From Antennarius striatus (Eukaryota > Chordata > Actinopteri > Lophiiformes > Antennariidae), in the NCBI RefSeq assembly GCF_040054535.1, contig NC_090789.1, forward strand, positions 6,914,197-6,978,196: a stretch of DNA of 64,000 nt. Direction: 5' to 3'. Below are positions 48,601 through 59,584 of this stretch, piece by piece. Position numbers and translations under genes: made by a program. How positions within the stretch are numbered: the first letter of the stretch is position 1; the number at the start of each line of letters is the position of its first letter. The notes beneath the pieces are model-generated. The model had not been told where the DNA came from and did no database searches. It saw only the letters and a program-made list of their open reading frames with translations.

Positions 48601-50419
48601 TATTCAGCTTCCTCTGACCCCCCAAAACATCCGATTTAGCTGAATAAATCACTCCAAATTTGACAGTAGATGTCAAATCAAGAAGATGGATGTCTTATTT
48701 TTGTTCTCTCCATCTGTCAGTTAACCTACAGTATTTGAAAGCATGTGGGCATAAACCAGGAGAGATTGAGTCTGTTAATAAATATTCAAATCAGTGCTTT
48801 AATTTGAGCTTTTTAATTTTTTGACATTTCATGCTTGATAATGGCATTTAATCAGTGCGTTTTAACCGTGTGTGTGCGTGTGTGTTCCTAGATACGGATT
48901 TGTGTACTTCAAAGAAGACGTCAATATTCAGACAATCATTGAGGTGAGTGTGGATTTTTGTAGAATTGCAGTTCAATTCTTTGTCTTTTCCCAACATCTT
49001 GTCTTTTTGCATATTTTGCCATAGCAACCAGTCAGTTTAAATGGTCGCAGACTCAAGCTCGGCCCTGCCATCATGAAGGAAAGGGGCTGCAGTATGTATT
49101 TTTATACGATCCAGAAGTATTTCATTTGCTGTTGGGTTTTCAGTGCAAATGGATTTTGCCAGTTACTGTAAATTTCAACACAATCTAGGGTCGTCCTTTC
49201 CCCGTCTGGCCAACCCAGCTCCTTGGCCGGGTCCTGTCCAGTACTACTACTGTACTTGCTGCTCGCCTGTTGGAGGTGTACTCCAGTCTGCCCCTATGTT
49301 CAATCAAAACAGCCCCTACAATCAGGTAACACAGAAACAAAGCAAAACACACACATCAATCAATCCTATTGATTTCTATGCCCTCCATGAAATGGAAAGG
49401 AACCTTATTTTCTCTGACAGGGGAGTCAGCTTATTACAACAGCCTAAAACTGAGGTATAAGAAACATTTTTACAATTTTCCATGAAAGACAAAACCAGAT
49501 GGTTGTGATATGATTAATGCACTGATGGAATTTTTCTCTGCTGATTAGCTACTTTCCACCTATTTTAATTCAAATTGATCAATTCTGTGAATTGTCTAAA
49601 TCTGCTGAGAAACTTTAAGGGGGGGGATAGGTATTGTATTTTCATTATTATTATCAAAAATGATCTCGCGCCAACTCGGTTTTACAAAGTATTTTCCGCG
49701 AACAGGAAAATCAAACAAGATTAGAGCGTTTCTTAATGGATTGGCAATTGGATGAATATGAAACGACTTAGACCGATGTAAAAGCTCGTAGCATTTCACC
49801 TCACAAATTCACGGCGTGGTGTAGAAGTTGGCAGAACTTGCTACAAAGGAGTCATCAATAATAAGTACAGTGATCCGTCGTTACGTGTGTTGATGCGTTC
49901 CAGGACCACCCGCAAATGGCGAAATTCCGCGATGAGGTGAAGCCGGGCGTCTTGAAGCACGAAGTGGGCTGCGTACCGTCAGGCTCGGAACGCAGCCCAC
50001 TTTCAAATGCTGTCATCCAATAGCATGCGCGTACGATATCACGTGACTACCTACTAGAAATTAGGTGTAGCCAGGCATCTTGAAGCACAAATACGCGAGA
50101 GATTGCTGTATTTTGTTTTTCTATCAATAATTTCACTCAAAATCTGTTATAAATTACTGGAAAGCTCTGAGCTTCAGGGCGGGTTCATCATACAGTTCAG
50201 TTGAAAAAACATTTTCCTCTTTCCATCCCTGTTGAAGACATTTCTTACAATATTCACTATGTTGGACTTAATTTGATTTAGTTTCTGCTCTGATTGCCAT
50301 TAAAACACAACTTTTCACACTGTGGTTTTAACTGTTTGCAGATGTACACCTATTCAAACTATGGAGGGATCATCAGTCAGATGCCAATGAACTACTCACA
50401 AAATGCATATACGTACCAG

Positions 50420-50479
<60 letters not shown>

Positions 50480-51744
50480 TCCTCTGTGGATTTGTCAGTT
50501 GTTGTTTGTGTTACTACTACTTTTTTCCCAGACGGAGTACCCCTCACCTCAGTGGATGGACGGCCAGAGGACACAACCAGTTAATCAGGTGACTCTTCAT
50601 TTACTTGGAATCCGATCTGATGTCGTGGTCTTTCAGTCTCAAAGAAACACAGATCACTTGTAAATTTTAGAACCTTAGAAGTCTAGTGGGATGGCATCAT
50701 TAATGTAGACATGAAAGAAAAACTAATTTTTAAAAAAAGAAACACTGATATTGAAAAAAAATTATTAGAATGTCTTTTTTGGCACTGAATAAAAACATCT
50801 TTATTTTCTCCCCATATGATGATTGATGCCTGATATTTGAAATGTGTCCTTCCATCACATGGAGCAGACGTTCAGTCTGTGAGTGCAGACAGACAGAGAT
50901 TTGTCATTGTATAAATTTGTTAGTTTCAGGTAAACTAATGAAAGCTGTTGCTTTTTTCTTTGCAGTTCTTCTTGTTTCTCATTTAACACACCTGAAGGAT
51001 TTATTGTATGTCTACTCATACAGTTACTGTACATCTCCTTGGAACGGTCAAATACAAGAAACACAAAATTTAAAGTGACATAACCACACCATTTTATGCA
51101 AATGTCATTTAAAAATAATTTGATGATCCCACTGTCATAAAGCTTGTTTATACAAGTATACCAAAATCCAGTGATCATTTTGACATTTTGAAAAATTGAT
51201 TTTGTTCTGGTGACACTTTAGAATAACAGTGCTTACATGTTGATGTGAGTTGTTTTGAGGAACCGATAATAAATGAATAAATGTTAGCTGTTGTTTTAGC
51301 TTGTTCAGTCATTTAGCAGTCCACAAAGTGCAATGTTCGCTTTGGCCACTAGATGGCGTTATTCTACCACTGGACATCTGAGGAATGGACTGCCTGTGCG
51401 TACACAAATAATTGTCGCCGTTCCAAGCACAGACACAGGAGAGGTTTTGTGTCTTTATAAGTTTTTGAAACATTTTCCTGCTTTTATCACAGGTTAATCA
51501 GTGTGAATGACTTATGGAACTGAGTTTAGCTGTTACACAATCAATTTTCTCCTACTTCAGCTACAATGTTCTGCAGCCGTGCATTAGTCCAATAATTATG
51601 TCTGTCTCGTTTATTCATTCTTTTACACAAACACGCAATGAACGTCTGGAATCTGGGTAATATCTTAGCTTTTAAACGACTAGTCCTGTTTGGTAATAAT
51701 TTCCGACTTCAGATGTTGTTCCTCTGCTGTTTCAGATGCAGTGA
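45684..51744 (+). CDS. dazl: DAZL, germ-cell RNA-binding translational regulator
   Basis: DAZL binds U/GUUC-rich 3' UTR elements of germ-cell mRNAs and promotes their translation; in fish it is a germ-plasm component. Coding exons: 45684-45686 (ATG only), 46429-46545, 48408-48499, 48892-48943, 49025-49091, 49189-49325, 50342-50419, 50532-50588, and probably 51736-51744. The first eight sum to 201 codons in phase. The RRM spans about 31-112, with RNP2 VFVGGI (32-37) and RNP1 KGYGFVYF (70-77). The N-terminal SNGFVLPEGKLTPN is typical of the family. After the RRM come a Tyr/Pro/Gln-rich segment and a DAZ-repeat-like YTYQTEYPSPQW. The initiator must come from the upstream exon, because the next in-frame Met (39) lies inside the RRM. 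The C-terminus is uncertain. Splicing to 51736 adds Met-Gln-stop. A possible exon at 50868 would add Thr-Phe-Ser-Leu-stop. The usual family tail near a VQT motif was not found intact. About 203 residues. Confidence 0.93.
46021..46110. repeat. 24-bp perfect tandem repeat, 3.75 copies
   Basis: The unit ATTGCTAACCTCAGCTATGACCTC repeats exactly, starting at 46021, 46045, 46069 and 46093, in dazl intron 1 about 340 bases after the start codon. The lack of any divergence suggests recent expansion. It includes the phrase TGACCTCA. Confidence 0.97.
47512..47726. repeat. Degenerate minisatellite, about 16-18 bp unit
   Basis: Variants of AACTAGGTTTTGAACTAA repeat over about 215 bases in dazl intron 2. 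Copies differ by substitutions and one- or two-base indels, so this is an older array than the 24-bp one. Confidence 0.9.
48553..48640. repeat. Degenerate dispersed-repeat fragment
   Basis: GCGGAGTTTGTGCGTTCTCC and CCATGTCTGCGTGGATTCTG in dazl intron 3 are a mutated version of a segment extremely common in teleost genomes (usual form GCGGAGTTTGCATGTTCTCC). No coding content. Confidence 0.55.
49868..50108. mobile_element. MITE, Tc1/mariner-like, with TA flanks
   Basis: Left end CAGTGATCCGTCG and right end (read inward) CAGCAATCTCTCG form imperfect terminal inverted repeats. TA dinucleotides flank the element at 49866-49867 and 50109-50110. The interior is non-coding. It contains a perfect 13-bp inverted repeat (49962-49974 with 49990-50002) and a direct repeat around TCTTGAAGCAC (49950 and 50078). 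It lies in dazl intron 6. Confidence 0.65.
50421..50477. repeat. (CA)n fused to the dazl exon 7 donor
   Basis: The exon ends CAG at 50419 and the intron reads GTACACAC and onward, so the array of about 28 CA units begins inside the 5' splice site. The whole intron is only 112 bases (50420-50531), half of it repeat. Confidence 0.95.
51346..51359 (+). promoter_or_regulatory. CTCF-like motif
   Basis: CCACTAGATGGCGT fits the CTCF core at 13 of 14 positions, forward orientation, in the last presumed dazl intron. Confidence 0.4.
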
Positions 51745-52985
51745 GTCAAAGAGTTGCTGTAACATCCTAGCAGGAAGAATTCCGGACGTCATTGATGTTT
51801 GGAACCAACCCAACAACTAACGCTTTTCCAAAGTCCCTTTCCCCAACCCTCGTCTTATGAGACCCGTTTTAACACCAGACTACAGGACCTTTCTCCACTT
51901 CAAGTGTCTTGGTTTGATCACAGTCACTCTGGCCACAGCTGGTGGGGGGGTCATCGCTGTGTGGTCGGACAGCTTTTGACCAGCAGTCCTGCACCTTGAA
52001 TGTACTGACTGATACATGGGCTCACAGTCTCGTTTTCTTTTGTTCATTTTGCCAAAGAGAGAAACTCTTAACGTCACTTTTTGTATTTTTTTTATTTATT
52101 TTTTGGAATAGTTAATTCTTTGTTGTGCTTTTAGCTTCTGCAAGGCCTTTCTTTTTTGTAAGCCCCCGACCCCCGCCCTCACCCCCATCCCAGTGTGGTT
52201 GTGATGCTTTGACTCCAATTCTGAAGCTCCTCCTTATAATTGATTCTAATTAATGTAATTATCTTTTCTGCTTTAGCATAGAGGCACACGGTCCATCTAT
52301 TCATTTCAAAAACATATTTACTTTGTGCTCTCTTCTCTTTTAGTCTCATTTGAGCTGGTTAACAGATATCACTTATCACCTTATTTACTATCACTTTTTT
52401 ATCAAGTCTTTCCTTTTTCTATAACTGCCTGTGTGTTGTAGACCATCGTCTTCGACTGATATTCACCTTAAGCTATGATCAATCAAAATACATTTGGAAG
52501 AAAAACTAGGTGAAAGCTGTTTTAGCTCACTGTAAAAAATTAAGCATGTCTTGGAGAGATATCTTCTTTTTTGTCTTAAGTTCACTTGTACATGGTTCAC
52601 TTTAACCTGGTTGTGACTTTTAGCATTTTGGGTTTTAAAATAATCAAAGGTGATCTTGCACAAAGCATTTTACTGACATTGACAAAAATTTTAATACATT
52701 CACCTCAGTAAGTGCACTTAATTAATGTATACACTTTAAATGTATACACTTTAAAAAAAAAAGTTCAATTGTGATTGGAGAAGCACGTTTGGCATCTGGT
52801 ATAGATCACATATTTAGTTTTAGTTTTTCTTTATAATTCTTAACATCAGCATCTTGTGTGCAGACGCCAGATTGAACTGATGAAACTGTTGTGTTTGGTT
52901 CCACATCTCACTGTTCAGTTGTTCATGTTTACAGTGTTGGGATGTTCGTGTTTGAAGGAATAAAACTTGTTAAGTTCTAATTTTC
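51745..52985 (+). other. dazl: dazl 3' UTR with AATAAA at 52959-52964
   Basis: After the acceptor TTTCAG ending at 51735 there is no intron-like break before AATAAA at 52959-52964. This gives a 3' UTR of about 1.2 kb. Five GTTC tetramers (starting 52898, 52913, 52921, 52944 and 52974) cluster around the signal. One GCACTTA (52714-52720) is a candidate miR-430-type seed match. Both kinds of element are known to act in fish dazl or other germ-plasm mRNAs. Function here is inferred. Confidence 0.6.
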
Positions 52986-53599
52986 TTCATTTTCACCAAA
53001 TGCCGGTTTATGTTTTCTTGTGTGTGTGTGTGGGGGGGGGGGTGTATGTATTTTCAAGCATTCTGTATATGGTCCATGAGCAGGTTTGGTGGATGCTTTC
53101 GCACCTCATGCTCTCCATCAGCTGGTGAGTGGCTGCTGCTTTTCACTCGGGGTTGGATTCCAGGTTTTCCCTGGCAACAAGCCCATCATCCCTTGGTCAC
53201 AGCTTTTTGTTTTTGTCACAGTCTGGTGGTGTGACTTGGCTCTCTGGGGTGTCCTGTCCAGCCTGTGACCACCCAGCAGCCCCACCCAACTACCCCCCCA
53301 CCCCCACCCCCTCCACCCAGTCAGACGTTTCTAAATAATGAATAAGTCTGGATAGGTCTTTATGAAATATGAATTTTCAGAAGTAGCTCCTGTAGCATTC
53401 AATTTTAATACCATTGGTAGCGTCAAATTTTTAATCAAACACCTTAAATTGATATTATAGAATAAAGGAGTCATTTCAGTGACACTAAATTAATTCTGTA
53501 AGACTTTTGATTCCTTACTTTTGGTGAATGCTATCACTTTTCTGGACATTTAAATCACCATCCAGGGTAGTTCAGTAATTCCAAGTCAACATTGGGTTC

Positions 53600-53936
53600 A
53601 TTCAGAGTGCTTGTCGGCGTCCAGCCTCCGCGCAGCGAGTGAGAGAGGACATGGGGGGGGGGGGGGAGAGATGGGGATGCGCGCAAAAAGCCGCCCCCCA
53701 CTCACGCACGCCGGCGTCAGTAAAGGTAGAAGGAGTGTTTATCATAAGCTCCCCGAGAGCTCCAGCGGCAGTCTGTTGTAGTTTCCAAATGGAGGATTCG
53801 TGTTTTCCTCTTGGACCGCAGTTTTCTGAGCCGTGACGGGGACGCGCATCACAGAGGGGGGGTTGGGGGGGGGGACGCGCGTCGACGTTCCAGTCCGTAC
53901 TTCACACACACACACACACTGGGAACCACTTGATTG
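53600..53936 (+). promoter_or_regulatory. rftn1: CpG/G-rich putative rftn1 promoter and exon 1
   Basis: A CpG-rich block with GCGCAGCG, CACGCACGCCGGCGTC and GACGCGCGTCGACG holds two long G runs (about 53654-53667 and 53857-53874) and a CA run (53903-53919). It ends at a consensus donor, TTG|GTGAGT, after 53936. It is the only promoter-like block between dazl and the first rftn1 coding exon. It starts about 650 bases after the dazl polyadenylation signal. Confidence 0.5.
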
Positions 53937-56900
53937 GTGAGTTTAACTCCTATTTATCAGAATAATCTCACACACTTTGCTCATGTTTTCTCGTTATTTA
54001 TGATATTTGTTTTTATTAAATGTACTGATAAAGATGAACCTATATACAGTACTGTACAAGTTTATCTTAAATATTCAAACTATGAACATTTGCAACATAT
54101 TCAGGAATATGTTAATAAGAATAAAACCAATCATGGTTTAAAAATCAAGCTTGCATTTTACAAAATTATTATTAGAAAGCAGTGATCATTTCAAGCAAAT
54201 ATTGTTGTGTGTTTTTTTTAATTCATAAAATCTATACTGTTGGTTTATTTCATGGACGTTAATTTTCTTTCACACATTGCTTTGACATTTTGGGTTTGCA
54301 CAAAAAATATTGAATATATACAGAATCTGTTATAGCGACGCCCTTGCTTTCAAGAGAGATACTGTACATCTAGATAAATCAATAAGTCAGGACTTATGGG
54401 GATGTTTTTGGACACCTTTCAAATTGAAACAAAAAGGTCTTATTAGTGTGTGTGCTGTTATGTGCTGCCTGTAATAAATAAGCCCCCCCAGCTCACTGTC
54501 ACAGGTTTAAGTGAACTCAAGAAGGAGTCAGGGCAGATGGAAGGGGGTAGTAGTGTGTGTGTGTGTGTGTGTGTCAACGAGAAAGACTTGGTGCGTAAGC
54601 GACCTGTCATGTATCATTTCCCGTTCACCAAACTAGCGGCGTTAATGGACAGCACCCACGTGTTGGCTGAGTGTGCGTGAGATGGGAGATAGGTTGAGGC
54701 TGAAGGCGCCAAAGAGGAAGAAAAGCAAGCACAGAAACATGTCATTTCATAGCAGGCTGCACCCGCAAAATGCACGTGGCATCAATTAGTTACATGGGAT
54801 TGTGGGTGATCACCTTGAAGATGGGGGGATTCATTTGGAAGCTTTTCCAAAAGCATCCATTTGTGCATCTTGTTTATTCTACTGGTAGTGCAAAAGGTGG
54901 TTCAGGTTTTCAAATCTCTTTACTCAATAGAATAAAATGTCAGATTCAAATTCAAACAGTCAACCTGAAGACCATACCCAGGGTTTATTGCATGTCTTTG
55001 TTCATAAACCATTCATTTCCAGAGCAGAATAGGTCGCAGGCGCCTCACGACAGATCAATACATCAGCGTAACAATAATTTGTTTTTATCATCCCCATGTA
55101 GTCTCATTAAAACACCCTTTGAGGTGATTACTGTGTCGCTTGGGAGAATCGCACCTCCCTCCAGGCAACTTGTCATGCTCCCGGTCTGCTCTCTGTCTGT
55201 ATTCCTCTCTTTTTCTATTTGTCTCTATTGCCCCCCTCCCCTTGTCTCTTTCTCATCTTTCTGTTCTGGTTGTCTCTCCCTTACGCCGTCGTCACGGCAC
55301 ACCAAACTGAGTGGAATTCATGCCCAGTGGGAGGAAAGCCAACTCCCCGGGACCTCGTCTGTCATCTCAAATTCTGAAGTTTACTCAATCATGCAATATG
55401 ACTGATATTTATCTGTCTATTATAATATACAATGGATGTAATTGACAAATATCTGCCAGTTCCCTGCTGAGTAACAACAGTGTTGATTCATGTAATCTGG
55501 ACTAAAAGATTGTAGGACCAAGCCACAAGCTACAGGAATTACAGCTTCCATCAGGCCCATAAAGCTCCATGAAGGAGAAGACTGGAAGCCGGCGGTGACA
55601 GGTTTATTTGCTGACGCTTGCTGTGAATCAGTGCATGAGGTGCAAAAAATGAACATAACTCACAAATACCATGCATTAAATGCTGTTAACACTCTTCCTC
55701 TAGGGGACAGAGTAACTGTAGTCAACGACGTTGCTAGAAATTCTCTTCTGATGACAACATATTTGAGACAAAACACCTTAAACTCTTTTCTAATTGTTAA
55801 TACAGAAAGGATTTTAGAGCTTTTTTTCAACTAGGGTTAGGGTGTCAACGGAAACATCGTAATCTAAAGTTGGTGTTAGAGCAAACGATGAAGCTGTCCT
55901 CTATCTTCATCATTGGAAGCCTTTGACTCCCTGTACCCCTCCCTCTGCATCATATGAATACTGTCTCCTGGAAAGCAGACCCCTCCCCTCCTGTTAGCCA
56001 CAGAGAGCTCTGAGAGCAGCGACATAGAGGGGATTATGCTCTCACGTAAATCTGCCGGTACTCTCATTTCAAAACTCTCAATTACAAGCGACTCTCTAAT
56101 GAGACGTGAGTCTGTCTTCGTCTTCACTCCATCCTCTCATTTTCACTTCTATTGTCTGTCGCTCTGTCTCCCATCACTCTTTATTTAATTGATGTTTTTT
56201 TTGCTGTCAAGGTCTTTTTTTTTGCCTGTTTGTTTGTGTGAAAGTAAGTGAAGGATTCTGTTTGAAGTCAACACAAAGTGGGGAAAAAAAAGCCCAAAGT
56301 GTACCTCCAGGAGCTGGAGTTTCACCTTGGTTTTTGTCTCCTGGTTTTGTTCACTATACCAGACATGAGTTTCTGAACTACACCGACAGAAGACATCTGT
56401 TGAAGCAAGGCCTTTTTTTGGAGCTGAACTGTTAGCGTGAAAAGAAAAAGGATGGTGAGATGCTGGAGCTCAGAGTACATCAGTCAGATTTTTTTAGAGA
56501 GCTGAAGTTCCACCAGCAAAAATGTAAGCGAATTACCACAAATTGTTCAGAACTTTCAATGGATTACATATTAAGATAATTAATACAATTATTGATTATG
56601 TTGTTTTAATTGATGTTAAATGTGCATTGAGATTAAGTGAAATTTTAACAATGAGAAGTGGATCAAAAAGAAAAAAAAAATCTGACTCCAAAAATGTAAA
56701 TGTCATTATTATCAGAGTCTTTCTGGTATTTTGAACACATCTTTGCCCTTCCCCTTGCCTCACTCTCCAGGAGATTTTTTCCCCATCCATCCAGGGATGC
56801 AACCTTCTAAACATCCCATCATTAACCTGCTTTTTGTCCCTGTTACAAAGAGAACAGTCTGAAGTATAACCCTGGAGGGAAAGTGTTTTAAATGGGCTCT

Positions 56901-57774
56901 ACATAGTCTACCTCAGTCATAATGCCGGGTCTGCTCGGCTGTCTGTAGTAATTGTAGTAGTTTTATGGGAACGGGGAGGCTCGGCAGGGGGGCACTTTGG
57001 TTGGTTTGAGCCACCAGACAGACAGATGGGGCGGATGGAGAGGGTAAGAAGGCTGGTGGGCAGGGAGCATGGAATGGCATAATGGAACATGATGGGACGA
57101 GAGGGAAGACGCTGACTGACTACACGTTGAGGAAGAGATTGAAGGAGAGTGAGGAATGTAGAGAAAACAACAATGGATGGATGGAAGGAATGTAAAAGCC
57201 TCAATATTGAAACAGGAAAGGGATTAAGTTATGGGATGACAGGAAAAGACGAATAATTTTAGCTCAGACTAATCTAGGCGAGGGCAAGAGTTAGCAAAGG
57301 TGACCACCACCCTGAGAAGGACCACAGTTACTGGAAATGGACGATTGATAGATAATCAAGGCTATTGCACAGACAGAAAAGACTTGTCTAATCAATGACG
57401 ACAGTTGAAGGAGAGAGAGGGTATTAAGGCACGGGTCAGGAAAGAGTTTTGTTGAAATCGTTAACGCGAGTGGAGACGGGAGTTCAAGAGGAGAGAGAAG
57501 GATGGCGGGAAGAGGAGAGGGAGACAGAGAAGATGACATGTATTACCCGCGTGTCTGACGACCCTCCATCTCCGTCTGCTCATCCTCATTGTGAAACATC
57601 GCGCTGCGTTGAAAGAATAATGATTCTTAATTGCTTGCTGTGTGCAAGATTTCAGAGACAGAATGTACCGTCTCAAGACTGATGAGGCCGGAAAAAACGA
57701 ATTGAGGATGCTGCCTTTTGTCACTGGGTAACCTTTTGAAATGCACGCAAATGTGCAATCAAAGCTCTCAGTCA

Positions 57775-57775
<1 letters not shown>

Positions 57776-57854
<79 letters not shown>
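57776..57854. repeat. (CA)n microsatellite, about 39 units
   Basis: A pure, uninterrupted CA array, the longest in the window, in presumed rftn1 intron 1. Confidence 0.97.
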
Positions 57855-57856
<2 letters not shown>

Positions 57857-58800
57857 CAGGTTTAATGTAGTCTACTAGGATCGTTAGCCGAGTTAACGTC
57901 CATGCACTCGGCCCAGTGGGAGTTACTGTGCCATTCTCCACGCTCACCAAACAGACACAGAGATATAGATATAAACCTGCCTTTGGGGGGGTGGGGTGGG
58001 GGGCGCTCACTCACCAACATGCAGATGCGCACCTCCCCGCGTGGCTCTTTTTCAAGCTGTGGTCCAGCGCCGTAATATGTGTAACCACGGTGATGGTTTC
58101 GGGAGTGCGGATGCTGTCGCATTGGATTAGCTTGATGGCATTTGACCACGCCCATTTCCTCTTGTCCTCTTTTCACACCCTTCACCCCTGTCAGATTTCC
58201 AATCGTTGGTCATTACTCAAAAGCAAAAACTTGAGAAAGTGCATCTTATCGCCCTTGAAGGGGAGTCACCATCAACACATCCACAGGAACATTATTACTG
58301 GATGTATATAACTGTATAGGCAGAGACTGCCTCGCTTCTCTTTAAAGGCCGTCCTCAAATAGTGGTAGAACCAGGTAGCAACGACTCCCTCAGGTGCCTA
58401 TACTGATTCTAATACGTCCAATGTGTGATGAAATACTAGCTATAGTATAGTATAGCTGCAGTTTCAAATGAGCTACTGACAAGTTTTTACCATATTTTTG
58501 TAAAATATTGACCGGAAAAGTCATAACTTCTCACATCCACCAGTGGCCGATGTGAAGGCATCAGAGAGAAGTTGATCATCTGGAATGGAGAGGAGCTGCA
58601 CCATTCTGACCTGTGTCATTATTATTTAAAGCCAAATTCACCACCACCACCCCCCCACCCCCACTCGTGAAAACCGACCTCTTGACGTGATGTGATGATG
58701 TCATCTCATCGGATCATTCAAGTTCCATTTTTTGATGTACTTTCTGGAATAAGCCTTAAAATATTCAGGGAGCCTAATAGTTAATATCAGTCAATTCACA

Positions 58801-58886
58801 TCTTCTCCTCTCTCCTCTCTTCTCCTCTCTCCTCTCTTCTCCTCTCTCCTCTCTCCTCCTCTCTCTTCTCCTCTCTTCTCCTCTCC
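58801..58886. repeat. Polypyrimidine (CTCCTCTCTT)-type tract
   Basis: About 86 bases contain only C and T, built from irregular CTCTCCTCTCTTCTC units. A homopyrimidine/homopurine tract of this length can adopt triplex (H-DNA) structure. Confidence 0.9.
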
Positions 58887-59059
58887 GTTGATCTGGTCTC
58901 ATGTCGCTTTGCTTGACAGGGCAGGAAATCAGTCTCATTTCTGCTTTAATTTATTCTGATCAAACATGTCGCTCCCAATCAGCCCCGTTTGATTAGGAGA
59001 CACCCATATCACAGCCCAGTAAGCAGGTAATGGCTGACACTTTCATATCTCAGTATTTT

Positions 59060-59063
<4 letters not shown>

Positions 59064-59122
<59 letters not shown>

Positions 59123-59220
59123 CATCTCTGTGTGTGTGCCTGAACTTTAGACACACACATTATTATCCAGCAGCTCGAGCTCACATGTGAGAAATAGCTT
59201 TCAGTTTTGTGAGCGACGAT

Positions 59221-59297
<77 letters not shown>
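59064..59297. repeat. Opposed (TG)n and (CA)n arrays, 100 bp apart
   Basis: A TG array (59064-59121) and a CA array (59221-59297) are reverse complements and lie just upstream of the rftn1 coding exon acceptor. This is the same arrangement as in plcl2 intron 10. Confidence 0.95.
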
Positions 59298-59299
<2 letters not shown>

Positions 59300-59436
59300 T
59301 TGGAAGTGCTAATGCGTTCTGTATATTCAGGACCTCAATTCCTCGTCTCTGACTGTAGATTTACTTTTCCACCTTCCTCCGTGTCTTTGTGTTCACCTCC
59401 CATCTTTTTAACTCTCCTCTCCTCCATCACAGAGAT

Positions 59437-59584
59437 ATGGGCTGTAGGCTTCCTAAGTTACAGAAGGCAGAAGAGAGGCGGAGCCCAGGTAATATCTACT
59501 CCACCCTCCGCCGGCCTCAGGTGGAGACGAAAGTAGGTGTGGCCTACACCTACCACTTCCTGGATTTCCTGTTGGGAAAAGAAG
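59437..59584 (+). CDS. rftn1: Raftlin, first coding exon (partial gene)
   Basis: Raftlin is a lipid-raft protein of the plasma membrane, anchored by N-terminal acylation and involved in receptor signalling and uptake. The exon (acceptor CCATCACAG ending 59432, donor GAAG|GTATGG) encodes 49 residues plus one base. MGC at the start supplies Gly2 for myristoylation and Cys3 for palmitoylation. PGNIYSTLRRPQVETK (17-32) is almost identical to human RFTN1 (PGNIYSTLKRPQVETK), and AYTYHFLDF continues the match. The in-frame codons before the ATG are spliced off. Later exons are not in the window. The gene following DAZL on the same strand is also RFTN1 in human, which supports the call over RFTN2. 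Confidence 0.92.

Larger units (their letters stand above)
53937..59432 (+). other. Presumed rftn1 intron 1, no recognised gene
   Basis: No exon of a known family was found. The stretch holds a TG run (54550-54574), a 79-base CA array (57776-57854), a pyrimidine tract (58801-58886) and opposed TG/CA arrays (59064-59297). The longest open frame, 54770-55405 (+), has no recognisable domain and no support as a gene. Confidence 0.5.

Noticed and set aside
54770-55405. 211-codon open frame on the + strand in presumed rftn1 intron 1
   Set aside because: No recognisable domain, low-complexity Ser/Cys/Leu-rich second half, AT-rich composition, no promoter or splice context. It is likely a chance open frame.
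55832-55842. TAGGGTTAGGG, telomere-like
   Set aside because: Under two repeat units, which is too short to call an interstitial telomeric sequence.
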